A DNA stretch of 64,000 nucleotides. Origin: CAYZXT01 sp964482515 (GTDB taxonomy: Bacteria; Elusimicrobiota; Elusimicrobia; FEN-1173). Positions 1 through 8,180 of the stretch are shown in pieces (the first letter of the stretch is position 1; each line of letters starts with the position of its first letter). The notes under the pieces are model-generated. The model ran no database searches and had not been told where the DNA came from. It worked only from the letters and a program-made list of their open reading frames with translations. Where the stretch lies: positions 27,261 to 91,260 of the forward strand of contig CAYZXT010000009.1 in assembly GCA_964482515.1 (NCBI GenBank). The letters run 5' to 3'. A program made the translations under genes and the position numbers.

Positions 1-922
1 ACAGGCGCTGCCTCCCGAACCGGAGCGTGAGCGAAAGCCGGTGCGTTTGCCCCGCGTCGAAATCGCCCATGGGCACCCAGGCGTAATCCATGTCGAAGGT
101 TTCCCAGCGCCAGCCCCAGCCGGCGCTGATCCCCAAAGTGTTGGAGGTCTTCTCGGTGCGCGTGAGGTAGCCGGCGCGGAGGAAGAAGGCGCCGCGCACG
201 CTGGAGAAGACCTTGTATTCCGAGCCGAGGCTGAAGGCGTTGCCCGCTTCCTGGGAGACGTCGGCGTCGAGGGCCACGATCCACGGCAGCTTGGGCCGCC
301 AGGACGATCCGATCCGCAGGCTGCGGGGCAGCGGGCTGGCTTCGCGGTCGAACTGCAGCGCCTGGCCCACGTTGCGCACCGACAGCGCCGCGCCCCAGCG
401 CAGCCGCTGATAGGAAATCCCCGCGTCCGCGGCCATGGCGGCGGCGGTGTCGACGATCTTGGACTGCACCATCTTCCCGGCCACGCCGAAGGCCAGCCTT
501 CGCCCGAGCGTGTGGCTCCAGCCCACGGCGTAGGCCGTGTCGACGGGGGAGAAGCGCCCGAGCTCCCGGCCCGTGTCATCGGTCCGGCGGATGGACGGAT
601 AAATCAGGGTCTGGGCGGAGAGCCCGAAGGTCCCGAGGCCCGTGGGGGCCGCGATGGAAAGGGATTGCTGCTGCAGCGAGGCGACGTATGCGCCGTACAT
701 GAAGGAGGCGGAGGGGCTCTTCATGCGGGCCAGCCCCGCCGGGTTCCAGAACATGGCGTTGGAATCATCGACGACGGCGGCCGCGGTCTGGCCCATGGCC
801 ACGTAGCGCGCGCCGACCCCCATGGTCAGGAATTCGAGGGAGGTGGACCCGGCCCCGCCCGCCGCCCGGACGGAGTCCGCCGCGAAGAGCAGGACGGCGA
901 GGGCGAGGGAAAGGCGGCGCAT
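1..922 (-). CDS. PorV/PorQ-family outer-membrane protein (C-terminus cut by window edge)
   Basis: Translating the minus strand from the ATG at 922 gives an uninterrupted frame of about 307 codons to the window edge. It opens with a signal peptide (MRRLSLALAVLLFAADSVRA) followed by GVGARYVAMGQTAAA and NAMFWNPAGLA, the N-terminal signature of the PorV/PorQ (UPF0164) beta-barrel family. The visible end (WGWRWETFDMDYAWVP, then HRLSLTLRFG) alternates like C-terminal barrel strands, so little is missing. In Bacteroidetes, PorV shuttles type IX cargo at the outer membrane. The gene lies 3 bp downstream of a secreted protein with a type-IX-like C-terminal domain, which suggests a related sorting role. 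That role is inferred; the family call is firm. Confidence 0.85.
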   Translation of the reverse strand, partial: MRRLSLALAVLLFAADSVRAAGGAGSTSLEFLTMGVGARYVAMGQTAAAVVDDSNAMFWNPAGLARMKSPSASFMYGAYVASLQQQSLSIAAPTGLGTFGLSAQTLIYPSIRRTDDTGRELGRFSPVDTAYAVGWSHTLGRRLAFGVAGKMVQSKIVDTAAAMAADAGISYQRLRWGAALSVRNVGQALQFDREASPLPRSLRIGSSWRPKLPWIVALDADVSQEAGNAFSLGSEYKVFSSVRGAFFLRAGYLTRTEKTSNTLGISAGWGWRWETFDMDYAWVPMGDFDAGQTHRLSLTLRFGRQRL

Positions 923-925
923 CGG

Positions 926-1858
926 TTACCTTTGCACGGCGAGCTGCGTCGTGTGCTTCTCGCCGCCGCTGCGCAGGATCGCCAGGTAGATGCCGCTGGC
1001 GACGAGGGTGCCTTCGTCGTTCCGCGTGTCCCACACCGCGAGCCCGGACGAGTCCGCGGTGAGCTCGCGCACCGCCCGGCCCGTGATCGTGTAGATTTCA
1101 ATCTTGGCGCCGGCCGGGATGTTCGTGATCCGCATGATCGTGTCGCCGTTCTTCGGCATGAAGGGGTTGGGGTAGACGAAGGGATCGCCCACGCCCGCGC
1201 CCGGCAAAACTTCCAGCGCGCGCAGGATCCCGACGGCGGGGGTCTTGACGGTGATCGTATCCGCCGCGGCGTCCCGCGTCGCGTTGTCGAAGGCGAGCCA
1301 GCGCGTTTCCTCCGGCAGGTAGCGCTGCAGGGACAGCCGCGACTCGTCCGTCACGCCGCCCAGCGCGGAGGCGTTGTAGAAGAACTCGTAGGTGATGGCG
1401 CGGCCCGGCGTGGCGACCGGCACGGTCCGGGTGCGGACGCCGATGGGCGTGCCGATGATCTGGTTCGTCCGTGAGACCGCGTCGGGGTACGTCGCGGGGA
1501 TGTCGGCGAGGAAGGTGACGCTCTGGGAGTAGGTCCCCGCCGGGACCGTGATGCAGACGCGGCCGAAGGTACGCTCCAGGCAGAAATAGTTGTCGACCGT
1601 GTTGTCCAGGTCGATGATGTCCGTCGAAATGGATTCGAAGCCGAGCAGCGCCTGCATGAACCCGACGCCGAGGACGTAGTTCCCGGTGGAGAGTAGGTTG
1701 GCGGAAGCGGGCTGGCTGACGCTCGCCGTCAGGCGGTAGGACGCCGACGCCGCCGCTCCGCCGCCGGCTCCCGCGTTCAGGGCGGGCTTGTTGTCGGCCG
1801 CGAAGGCGGGCCCGAACATCAGGGCCGGGAGAATCAGGATCAGAAATAATTTCTTCAT
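926..1858 (-). CDS. Secreted protein with FlgD/T9SS-like C-terminal Ig domain
   Basis: This is a 310-residue protein with a clear signal peptide (MKKLFLILILPALMFGPAFA). The middle is an unrecognised beta-rich region with two cysteines (NYFCLERTFGRVC). From about residue 228 it has VYPNPFMPKNGD and ends in a domain with KIEIYTITGRAVREL and ASGIYLAIL, the usual pattern of FlgD-Ig or type IX sorting-type C-terminal domains. It lies directly upstream of the PorV/PorQ gene and downstream of two S74 proteins on the same strand, so co-expression is likely. An AGGA ribosome site precedes the ATG. The substrate or partner of the middle domain cannot be read from the sequence. Confidence 0.75.
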   Translation of the reverse strand: MKKLFLILILPALMFGPAFAADNKPALNAGAGGGAAASASYRLTASVSQPASANLLSTGNYVLGVGFMQALLGFESISTDIIDLDNTVDNYFCLERTFGRVCITVPAGTYSQSVTFLADIPATYPDAVSRTNQIIGTPIGVRTRTVPVATPGRAITYEFFYNASALGGVTDESRLSLQRYLPEETRWLAFDNATRDAAADTITVKTPAVGILRALEVLPGAGVGDPFVYPNPFMPKNGDTIMRITNIPAGAKIEIYTITGRAVRELTADSSGLAVWDTRNDEGTLVASGIYLAILRSGGEKHTTQLAVQR

Positions 1859-1880
1859 GAAGATCCTATGAAGCGGTCGT

Positions 1881-3140
1881 TTACTTTCCCGCCGCTTTTT
1901 CCAGTTCCGCGACCCGCGCGGAAAGTGCGTCGTGCTCCGCGCTCAGTTCCTTGATCGCGTTCAGCATGCTCCACAAAATCGGATCGCTCCCGAGGGTCAG
2001 GTAGCCGTTGGACGTGGTGCGCACCGCTTCCGGGATCACCTTCTGCACGTCCTGGGCGATGAACCCCACGTTTTCCGCGTCGCTCGGGATGCGCAGGGGG
2101 TTGTCCGCCTTGTAGCGGTAGCGGACCGGGTTCAGCTGGAGGACTTCCCGCAGGCCGTAGGTGAAGGGCCCGGTGACGTCTTTCAGCCGCGCGTCGGAAA
2201 AGGTCTGCCAGGTCCCGCCGCCCGCCTTGCTGGCGTCGCCGTTGACGCTCAGCGCGAAGTCGGGCGAGACCGTGCCGATGCCGACCCGCCGGTTGGTGAT
2301 GACGAAGGTGTCGTCGCCGATGGTCACGTAGGGGTCCGCGCCGTCGATGATGAACCCGCCGGAGCTGATGTGCAGCTTGGCGGCGGGCGTTGGCGTGCCG
2401 ATCCCCACCATGCCGCCGGTCACCACGAAGGTGCTGAGCCCGACGCTCATGGCGCTGCCCTGCACCGTGAGGGTGGAAGCGCCCACGAGCGTCAATTGGG
2501 TCGCGTCCACGGGAGGCAGCAGGACGCCCGGCAAAAGCCGGACGAGCTGGTCGGGGCCGTTGAAGGTGTTGCCCTGCATGGTGAAGGTGTCCGTGTCGAT
2601 GTCCACGTCCACGCCGTCGGGGTCCGCGCTGACCACGACCTTGAAGCGGTTGGTGAAGTTGATGAAGCTGACGTCCGGGTGGACGTTGCCGCCGTTCAGC
2701 CGGATCCCCAGGGGGTTCAGGAGCCCGGGCAGCGTGGTGACGGAGGAGGGGATGTCGGCGATCTTGTCCCACCGCACCGACAGGGCGCTGGGGGCCGACG
2801 ACAACGGGTAGCGCGGTGAGATCACCTGGCCCTCGATGGCCACCTGCAGCCACTTGTCGTCGGAGAAATCGATGGTGCCGAGGGCCTGGTTGACGGAGCC
2901 GAGGAGCACGCTGTAGACGCCGTTCTCGTCCGGCGTCACGGTCTGGGTCTCGGTGAAAAGGGCCGTTCCGCCCGTGGCCGCGCCCCAGAGGGTGAAGACC
3001 ACGGACGTGGGCGCCGTGATCGGAATGCCGTCGCCGTCGACCAGCCGGCCCTGGAAGTTGAAGGTCTCCAGCAGCGCGTGGGCGGGCAGCGCCGCGGCGA
3101 AGAGCAGGGAAAAGAAAAGCAGGGATTTGGATAGTCTCAC
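1881..3140 (-). CDS. Tail-fiber-domain (peptidase S74 chaperone) surface protein, copy 2
   Basis: This 419-residue secreted protein starts at GTG 3140 with GGAGG seven bases upstream. The signal peptide is MRLSKSLLFFSLLFAAALPAHA. The N-terminal part (FNFQGRLVDGDGIPITAP) is a domain common in proteins of this architecture. Short repeated beta segments follow (LTLVGASTLTVQGSAMSVG), then from about residue 310 a C-terminal S74 intramolecular chaperone domain with TFSDARLKDV, LNPVRYRYK and NVGFIAQDVQ. In phage tailspikes this domain helps trimerise a beta-helix fibre and then cuts itself off. The last 20 residues look coiled-coil (ELSAEHDALSARVAELEK). It is a close paralogue of the next gene upstream (3155-4441), so this is a tandem duplication. 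Confidence 0.8.
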   Translation of the reverse strand: MRLSKSLLFFSLLFAAALPAHALLETFNFQGRLVDGDGIPITAPTSVVFTLWGAATGGTALFTETQTVTPDENGVYSVLLGSVNQALGTIDFSDDKWLQVAIEGQVISPRYPLSSAPSALSVRWDKIADIPSSVTTLPGLLNPLGIRLNGGNVHPDVSFINFTNRFKVVVSADPDGVDVDIDTDTFTMQGNTFNGPDQLVRLLPGVLLPPVDATQLTLVGASTLTVQGSAMSVGLSTFVVTGGMVGIGTPTPAAKLHISSGGFIIDGADPYVTIGDDTFVITNRRVGIGTVSPDFALSVNGDASKAGGGTWQTFSDARLKDVTGPFTYGLREVLQLNPVRYRYKADNPLRIPSDAENVGFIAQDVQKVIPEAVRTTSNGYLTLGSDPILWSMLNAIKELSAEHDALSARVAELEKAAGK

Positions 3141-3154
3141 GAAACGGCCTCCGT

Positions 3155-4441
3155 CTAACGATTTCTCAAAAGTTCAAGTTGCGCGATCCGGGCCTTCAGA
3201 GCCTCGTTGCGCGCGCTCATCTCTTTGATCGCGTTCAGCATGCTCCACAAAATGGGGTCGCTCCCGAGGGAGAGATAACCGTTCGGGGCGTCGCGCACCG
3301 CCTCGGGGACCACGTCCCGCACGTCCTGGGCGATGAACCCGATGTTGTCTTTGTCGGACGGCAGGTTCAGGGGGTTCCCCGCCTTGTAGCGGTAGCGGAC
3401 GGGGTTCAATCGGAGGACGTCGTCCAGGGAATGGGAAAATGGCCCCGTGACGTCTTTCAGCCGCGCGTCGGAAAAAGTCTGCCAGGTCCCGCCGCCCGTC
3501 TTGCTCGCGTCCCCGTTGACGGCGAGGGTGACGTCCGGCGACGCGGTGCCCATGCCGACGCGCCGGTTGGTGACCACGAAGGTCTGGTCGTTGATGTTCA
3601 CGAAGGGATCGGCGCCGTCCAGGATGAACCCGCCGGAGCTGATGTGCAGTTTCGCCAAGGGCGCGGTTCTCCCGACCCCCACCATGCCGCCGCGCACCGT
3701 GAAGTCGTCCCCCGCCACGCTCATGGCGGCGCCCCGCACCGTGAGGGTGGACGCCAGCAGCGTCAGCGACTGCGCGTTCAGGGAAGGCAGGGCGCCGGCG
3801 CCGTTCAGTTGCAGGAGTTGGTTGGACCCGTTGAACGTGTTTCCCTGCAGGGTCGCCGAGGACGAGTTCATCTCAATGTCGATGGTCCAGTAGGGCGGCC
3901 CGAGCGGAGAGGTCTGCGGCGAGAAGATGGTGGAGAAGTTGAGGAACCCAGGGTCCAGGTGGACGGTGGCGCCGTTCAGCTGGACGTAGACGTCCCGCTG
4001 CAGTCCCGATCCGTAAAGGTGTTGAGGGGGAACGCCCGAGACGGCCTGCCATTCGGCGGAGAGGGCGTTGGGGACCGACGACAGGGACAGCCGCGGGGCG
4101 AGGACCTCTCCCTCCACGTTCACCTCGAGCCAGGTGTCCGATCCGAAGTAGACGCCCGTCAGCGTTTGGTTGAGGGACCCGATGAGGGCGGTGTAGACCC
4201 CGTTGGCGTCGGGGGCGACGGTGTGGGTCTCCGTGTAGACGGCGAACTCCTCCTTTTGCAGCGAAACCTCCGCCGTCGACGACTTCCAGAGGCTGAAGAT
4301 CACGGTCCGCGGGGTCGAGACCGGGTCGCCGGCGCTGTCGGTCAGGCGGCCCTGGAAATTGAAATGGGGCGTAAAGGCGGCGGAGGCGGGGACGGCGAGG
4401 GCGAAAAGCGCGAAGAACAACAGCGATTTGGAAATTTTCAA
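3155..4441 (-). CDS. Tail-fiber-domain (peptidase S74 chaperone) surface protein, copy 1
   Basis: This protein has the same layout as its neighbour at 1881-3140: signal peptide (KISKSLLFFALFALAVPASA), FNFQGRLTDSAGDPVSTP region, short beta repeats, S74 chaperone domain with TFSDARLKDV and NIGFIAQDVR, and a terminal coiled coil. I chose the TTG at 4441 because GGAGA lies seven bases upstream and the signal peptide then starts cleanly; an upstream TTG at 4465 would add eight polar residues. The paralogues are nearly identical around the S74 domain but differ in the N-terminal two thirds, as expected if they display different fibres on a shared assembly module. Confidence 0.8.
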   Translation of the reverse strand: MKISKSLLFFALFALAVPASAAFTPHFNFQGRLTDSAGDPVSTPRTVIFSLWKSSTAEVSLQKEEFAVYTETHTVAPDANGVYTALIGSLNQTLTGVYFGSDTWLEVNVEGEVLAPRLSLSSVPNALSAEWQAVSGVPPQHLYGSGLQRDVYVQLNGATVHLDPGFLNFSTIFSPQTSPLGPPYWTIDIEMNSSSATLQGNTFNGSNQLLQLNGAGALPSLNAQSLTLLASTLTVRGAAMSVAGDDFTVRGGMVGVGRTAPLAKLHISSGGFILDGADPFVNINDQTFVVTNRRVGMGTASPDVTLAVNGDASKTGGGTWQTFSDARLKDVTGPFSHSLDDVLRLNPVRYRYKAGNPLNLPSDKDNIGFIAQDVRDVVPEAVRDAPNGYLSLGSDPILWSMLNAIKEMSARNEALKARIAQLELLRNR

Positions 4442-4612
4442 GACGGTATCTCCGGTGTCGCGCAAAGTGTGGTCCCCCGGGAAAGCGCCGGACGGGCGGT
4501 TGCGGGGCGAGCTGTATAAATATGTGCCTAGAAATGAATAAATTCAACGATTTGTTGATTTTGTTTGGGGGAGGGGGGCGGCGGGTTCGTGAATTCGGGA
4601 ACGAACGGCGGA

Positions 4613-5659
4613 TTACTTTTTTATGTAGACCTGGATTCCTTCGGAGAGGGCGGAGAAGAGGATTTGGAGGGCGTAGCTGAGCAGGGCGATCACCACGATC
4701 ACGATCAGCGTCATCAACTGTTCCATGCCGGCGTAGTTCGACACGAAGATCAACAGGGAAACGAACCCGGCGATCAGGCCCGTGGCCGCCGACAGCCGGC
4801 TGAGGAACCGCAGCATCTCGCTGACCTGCTGCAGGGTGCCGAAGGGGGAGAGGTTCAGCTTCTCGGGCGGGGCGGATTCCTGCAAAACGCTGCCGCAGGA
4901 CGTGCAATACCAGGACGCCAGCCCGTTGTTGGCGTGGCAGCGGTCGCAGGTCTTGTGGTCGAGCTTGCCCACGAAGCGGCGCCGGAAGATGAAGAAGCGC
5001 TCCGCCGTCGCGATGGCCGACCAGAGCGACAGTCCGATGATCCCGCCCAGCACGGCCTCGCTCAGCCGCCGCAGGACCCAGGAATCCATGGCCACGGTCT
5101 GGATCAAATAAACGTGGAACGAGGACCCGAGGTAGGCGCCGATGCCCCCGCCCAGAAACCCGCTGGCCACGCCCCAGAAGATTTTGTCCGCCCGCTTCTC
5201 CCACCAGGCGCTCACGGTGCCGATGGCCGCGCCCGCGATGGCCCAGTAAAGGAAGATCAGCCAGGGGATGAAGTCCGGCCCCAGGCGCGTCTGCAACAGT
5301 TGGAAGATCAGCCCGCCGGCGAGCCCGCCCAGTCCGCCTACCAGCGCGCCCCGGACGGTCTTCGGCGTGGACTCCTCCACCATGCCGTCCACCGAACCCA
5401 GGAACGCCCCGCCCATGAGCCCCGTCAACCCGTAGATCGAATAGCCCGAGCCCGTCTGCGACAGGATGCGGGCCACCATGGGGATGAAGAACCAGGCGAT
5501 GACGCCGGCGGTCGAGCCCGCGCAGGCGCGGCGCAGGATCCAGTGCAGGTGGCCGCGGAACTTGGCGGCGGCGAAGGAGACGGGGTTGAAGGCCATGCGG
5601 CAGCGGCCGCAGTAGTTCAGCTGGATCGGGTTTTCATGGTCGCAGGAGGGGCATTTCAT
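4613..5659 (-). CDS. Polytopic membrane protein with two zinc ribbons
   Basis: This 348-residue protein has an N-terminal zinc ribbon (CPSCDHENPIQLNYCGRC), then about five to six hydrophobic, glycine-rich segments (for example GALVGGLGGLAGGLIF and VASGFLGGGIGAYLG), a second zinc ribbon near residue 238 (CDRCHANNGLASWYCTSC), and a C-terminal hydrophobic part with at least two more segments. The glycine-rich helices resemble glycine-zipper membrane proteins. I do not recognise the family and no function is claimed. It is followed after about 170 bp by the S74 gene on the same strand. Confidence 0.7.
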   Translation of the reverse strand: MKCPSCDHENPIQLNYCGRCRMAFNPVSFAAAKFRGHLHWILRRACAGSTAGVIAWFFIPMVARILSQTGSGYSIYGLTGLMGGAFLGSVDGMVEESTPKTVRGALVGGLGGLAGGLIFQLLQTRLGPDFIPWLIFLYWAIAGAAIGTVSAWWEKRADKIFWGVASGFLGGGIGAYLGSSFHVYLIQTVAMDSWVLRRLSEAVLGGIIGLSLWSAIATAERFFIFRRRFVGKLDHKTCDRCHANNGLASWYCTSCGSVLQESAPPEKLNLSPFGTLQQVSEMLRFLSRLSAATGLIAGFVSLLIFVSNYAGMEQLMTLIVIVVIALLSYALQILFSALSEGIQVYIKK

Positions 5660-5681
5660 CTCGAAGGATTTTTATCATATG

Positions 5682-5699
5682 CGTTGCCGCCAGGCAACG
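5682..5699. repeat. Short hairpin
   Basis: Seven-base arms CGTTGCC and GGCAACG flank a four-base loop. It sits between the zinc-ribbon gene and the dispersed CTAGCG repeat at 5704. No T-run follows, so it is not a good intrinsic terminator. Confidence 0.45.
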
Positions 5700-5703
5700 T
5701 GCC

Positions 5704-5729
5704 GGTCCTTGTCCGCTAGGCATGGTCCC
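5704..5729 (-). repeat. Dispersed CTAGCG repeat, copy 1
   Basis: On the minus strand this reads GGGACCATGCCTAGCGGACA followed by AGGACC. It shares the CCATGNCTAGCG core with six other places in the window. It is intergenic, upstream of the YhcG-type nuclease. Confidence 0.7.
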
Positions 5730-5779
5730 GGTCTGTCGGATGGGATTGTCGGATGGCACAGGCCACGGGACAATTGGTA

Positions 5780-5808
5780 AAATTGTGCAGCAAGTTGCTG
5801 CACAATTT
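5780..5808. promoter_or_regulatory. 29-bp palindrome upstream of the YhcG-type gene
   Basis: Perfect 14-base arms (AAATTGTGCAGCAA and its complement) flank a single central G. It lies 38 bp before the start codon at 5847. The outer part ATTGTGCAG...CTGCACAAT resembles the two in-frame palindromes inside the gene (6066-6090 and 6174-6198), so a gene-specific operator is plausible. The role is inferred. Confidence 0.6.
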
Positions 5809-5846
5809 AAAACTGCCACAGCTTGCGGCAGAATTAGGTGAACATT

Positions 5847-6932
5847 ATGCCGCGTCAGAAAAAATCCCATCCAATAGTGAAACAAGCTGCTTCATCATTT
5901 CCGATGCCCGTTGATTTGTTGTCGGACATTCGAGGGTTTATTGAGACAACCCGTTCCCGGACGGCGCAGGCCGTCAATGCCGCATTGGTCATGCTCTATT
6001 GGCGCATCGGGCGGCGTATCCAAGACGATGTTCTTAAAAACAAGCGGGCCGGTTATGGGGAAGAGATTGTGCAGACACTGTCGACACAATTGGTCCCTGA
6101 ATTCGGGGAGGGATTTGGCAAGCGGGTTCTTTTTCGGATGATTCGGTTCGCCGAGGCTTTCCCGGACGAACAGATTGTGTCGACGCTGTCGACACAATTG
6201 GGATGGTCTCATTTTGTGGAAATCATTCCCTTGGACGATCCGCTCAAGCGGAATTTCTACGCCGAGATGTGTCGGCTGGAGGGCTGGAGCGTGCGGAAGT
6301 TGCGGGAGAAAATCAGCGGGATGCTTTTTGAGCGGACGGCCCTTTCTAAGAAACCCGCCAAACTCGCTGAGTTGGAGCTGAAGAAGCTTCGCGAAGAGGA
6401 CAAGCTCACGCCGGACCTGGTTTTCCGGGACCCTTATTTCCTGGATTTTCTCGGTCTTAAAGGTGTGTATCTGGAAAAGGATTTGGAAGCCGCGATCTTG
6501 CGGGAGATGGAGACGTTCATCCTGGAGTTGGGGGCCGGTTTTTCCTTCGTCTCTCGGCAAAAACGCATCCAGATCGGCGGAGAGGATTTTTATTTGGACC
6601 TTTTGTTCTATCACCGTAAACTGCGCCGCCTCGTCGCCGTGGAATTGAAATTGGGGAAGTTTAAACCCCAGTTCAAAGGCCAGATGGAGCTTTACCTTCG
6701 CTGGCTGGACAAGCACGAACGGCAGTCCGGCGAAGAAGCGCCGCTCGGACTCATCCTTTGCGCGGACAAGTCCGACGAACAGGTGGAGTTGTTGCAACTT
6801 GAAAAGAGCGGCATTCGCGTTGCTCAATATATGACTGCCTTGCCGTCTCGAAAGGTATTGGAAAATAAACTCCACCAAGCCATCCGCCATGCGCGGGAAC
6901 GCTTGGAAACCATAAAAGAATCCGGCGATTAG
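5847..6932 (+). CDS. YhcG-type PDDEXK nuclease (DUF1016 family)
   Basis: This 361-residue protein has a DUF1016 N-terminal domain (residues about 20-170, LYWRIGRRIQDD, GWSHFVEIIPLDDPLKRNFYAEM) and a PD-(D/E)XK nuclease domain. The likely active site runs from DFYLDLLFYHRKL to VAVELKLG (residues about 245-270): D, then ExK. ATG 5847 is chosen because AGGTGA precedes it by five bases; a GTG at 5838 is in frame. Family members are common in defence islands and are thought to act as nucleases, though substrates are poorly known. The gene carries two in-frame palindromes encoding IVQTLSTQL and IVSTLSTQL. GC is lower than in the flanking core genes, consistent with transfer. Confidence 0.88.
   Translation: MPRQKKSHPIVKQAASSFPMPVDLLSDIRGFIETTRSRTAQAVNAALVMLYWRIGRRIQDDVLKNKRAGYGEEIVQTLSTQLVPEFGEGFGKRVLFRMIRFAEAFPDEQIVSTLSTQLGWSHFVEIIPLDDPLKRNFYAEMCRLEGWSVRKLREKISGMLFERTALSKKPAKLAELELKKLREEDKLTPDLVFRDPYFLDFLGLKGVYLEKDLEAAILREMETFILELGAGFSFVSRQKRIQIGGEDFYLDLLFYHRKLRRLVAVELKLGKFKPQFKGQMELYLRWLDKHERQSGEEAPLGLILCADKSDEQVELLQLEKSGIRVAQYMTALPSRKVLENKLHQAIRHARERLETIKESGD
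6066..6090. repeat. In-frame palindrome 1 in the YhcG-type gene
   Basis: ATTGTGCAGACA, a central C, and TGTCGACACAAT form an imperfect palindrome with two mismatched pairs. It starts on a codon boundary and encodes residues 74-82 (IVQTLSTQL). It shares its outer half-sites with the palindrome at 5780 and with the one at 6174. Confidence 0.6.
6174..6198. repeat. In-frame palindrome 2 in the YhcG-type gene
   Basis: The 11-base arms ATTGTGTCGAC and GTCGACACAAT (with a three-base centre) start on a codon boundary and encode residues 110-118 (IVSTLSTQL). They lie just before the conserved GWSHF motif of the DUF1016 domain, the same place as the palindrome in the DUF1016-SNase gene at 12459. Confidence 0.7.
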
Positions 6933-6956
6933 TGACCCCGTTGGCCCGTTTCTTTG

Positions 6957-6990
6957 GTTACTTTCTTTCGGGCACGCGAAAGAAAGTGAC
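6957..6990. repeat. Hairpin between nuclease genes
   Basis: The 11-base perfect arms ACTTTCTTTCG and CGAAAGAAAGT, extended outward with one G-T wobble, enclose a six-base loop. This resembles dispersed GTTACTTTCTTT-type inverted repeats seen in many bacterial genomes. It may end transcription of the upstream nuclease gene; its right arm overlaps the CATAAT box of the next gene. Confidence 0.5.
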
Positions 6991-7001
6991 ATAATGTCCG
7001 C

Positions 7002-7973
7002 ATGCCACCCCCGTGGAAACCGATATTACTTGTCGGGCTATGCCTGATATCCACCGGCGCGGCGCATCCCTGGTCCCGCGCCGGGCATGAAGCCTCCGCC
7101 CTCATCGCCGAAGGCCGCCTCGACCCCGCCACCCAAGCCAAAATCCGCGCGCTCCTCGGGCCCGGCGTCGGGCTGGACGACATCGCCCTCTGTTCCGACG
7201 CCATCAAGCGCCGCTCCGTGAACTGCGCCGGCGCCTTCTTCGTCAAGCGCGCGCCCCACACCAAGGCCTGGCATTACATCGACATCCCCATTTCCGACGA
7301 ACCCGCCGCCGGCGGCCTGCAGCAGTATTGCCCCAACGACGATTGCGTGACGGACCGCATCGCCGACCAAACCAAGGTCCTCAAAGACCCCGCCGCCCCG
7401 CGGCTGGAGAAGCAGGTCGCGCTCATGCACCTGGTCCATTTCGTGGGCGACCTGCACCAGCCGCTGCACTGCGCCGACGACAGGGACGCCGGCGGCAACG
7501 GCAAGAAGGTCTGGTTCATGGCGGGTCCCCGCGCCCGGAAGCCCGCCACCCTCCACCAGCTCTGGGACAACATGGTGGAGAAGGATTCCGTGCACGACAG
7601 GCTGGACGTCCGCGGCCTGGCCCGGTCCCTGGACGGCGCGATCACGGAGGAGGAAGCCGCGGCCTGGGCCAGGGGCTCCACCCACCAATGGACGATCGAA
7701 AGCCACCGCATCGCCCGGAACACGATCTATCCGCAGTACGCGCGGGACAAGGGGAAGGATTTGGGCAAGGACTACCAGGACGCCATGCGCCCCATCGCCC
7801 ATGAACAGGTTCAAAAGGCCGGCGTCCGGCTGGCGGTGCTGCTGGACAAGACCCTGGCCGGCGTCACGGTGGAAGACCTCACCCGCGAAGCCCCGAAGCG
7901 GAAGGCGACGCCCGTTCCCACCGGACAAAAACCGCCCAAAGGCGGCGGCCCCATCCCCCTGCCGGGAAGATAG
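7002..7973 (+). CDS. S1/P1 family nuclease
   Basis: This 323-residue secreted zinc nuclease has a short signal peptide ending near TGAA (residue 21). Metal-ligand motifs are in family order: PWSRAGHEA (Trp and His, residues 24-29), HYIDIP (near 89), HFVGDLHQPLH with D and H ligands (near 147-157), and LHQLWDNMV. The Trp is usually the exposed N-terminus of the mature enzyme; here two residues (HP) would precede it if cleavage is after TGAA. A proline-rich tail (KPPKGGGPIPLPG) is extra. S1/P1 enzymes degrade single-stranded DNA and RNA outside the cytoplasm, so it may scavenge nucleotides rather than defend. No Shine-Dalgarno is seen; CATAAT lies exactly six bases before the ATG, suggesting a leaderless message. 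Confidence 0.9.
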   Translation: MPPPWKPILLVGLCLISTGAAHPWSRAGHEASALIAEGRLDPATQAKIRALLGPGVGLDDIALCSDAIKRRSVNCAGAFFVKRAPHTKAWHYIDIPISDEPAAGGLQQYCPNDDCVTDRIADQTKVLKDPAAPRLEKQVALMHLVHFVGDLHQPLHCADDRDAGGNGKKVWFMAGPRARKPATLHQLWDNMVEKDSVHDRLDVRGLARSLDGAITEEEAAAWARGSTHQWTIESHRIARNTIYPQYARDKGKDLGKDYQDAMRPIAHEQVQKAGVRLAVLLDKTLAGVTVEDLTREAPKRKATPVPTGQKPPKGGGPIPLPGR

Positions 7974-7990
7974 GTTTTTGATGTCATTCC

Positions 7991-8016
7991 GGCGCCTTGC
8001 CGCTAGGCATGGTCCC
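7991..8016 (-). repeat. Dispersed CTAGCG repeat, copy 2
   Basis: On the minus strand this reads GGGACCATGCCTAGCGGCAA followed by GGCGCC. The first 16 bases are identical to copy 1. It is intergenic, between the S1/P1 nuclease and the MmeI-like gene. The flanking 8020-8055 is G-rich and otherwise unassigned. Confidence 0.75.
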
Positions 8017-8180
8017 TCTTTGTAAGAAGGGGGGTAGGGTGAGGGTGGGCATTTATCGTGGCACAGCCCGGCCAAATTTCCTAATATGGCGAAGTGGTTT
8101 TCAGACGGAAACAGCGAGGGCGTCTTGAGGGAATCATGGGGCGCGTGAGGTTTGTTTTGGGAAATGATTAGGAGGATTGT

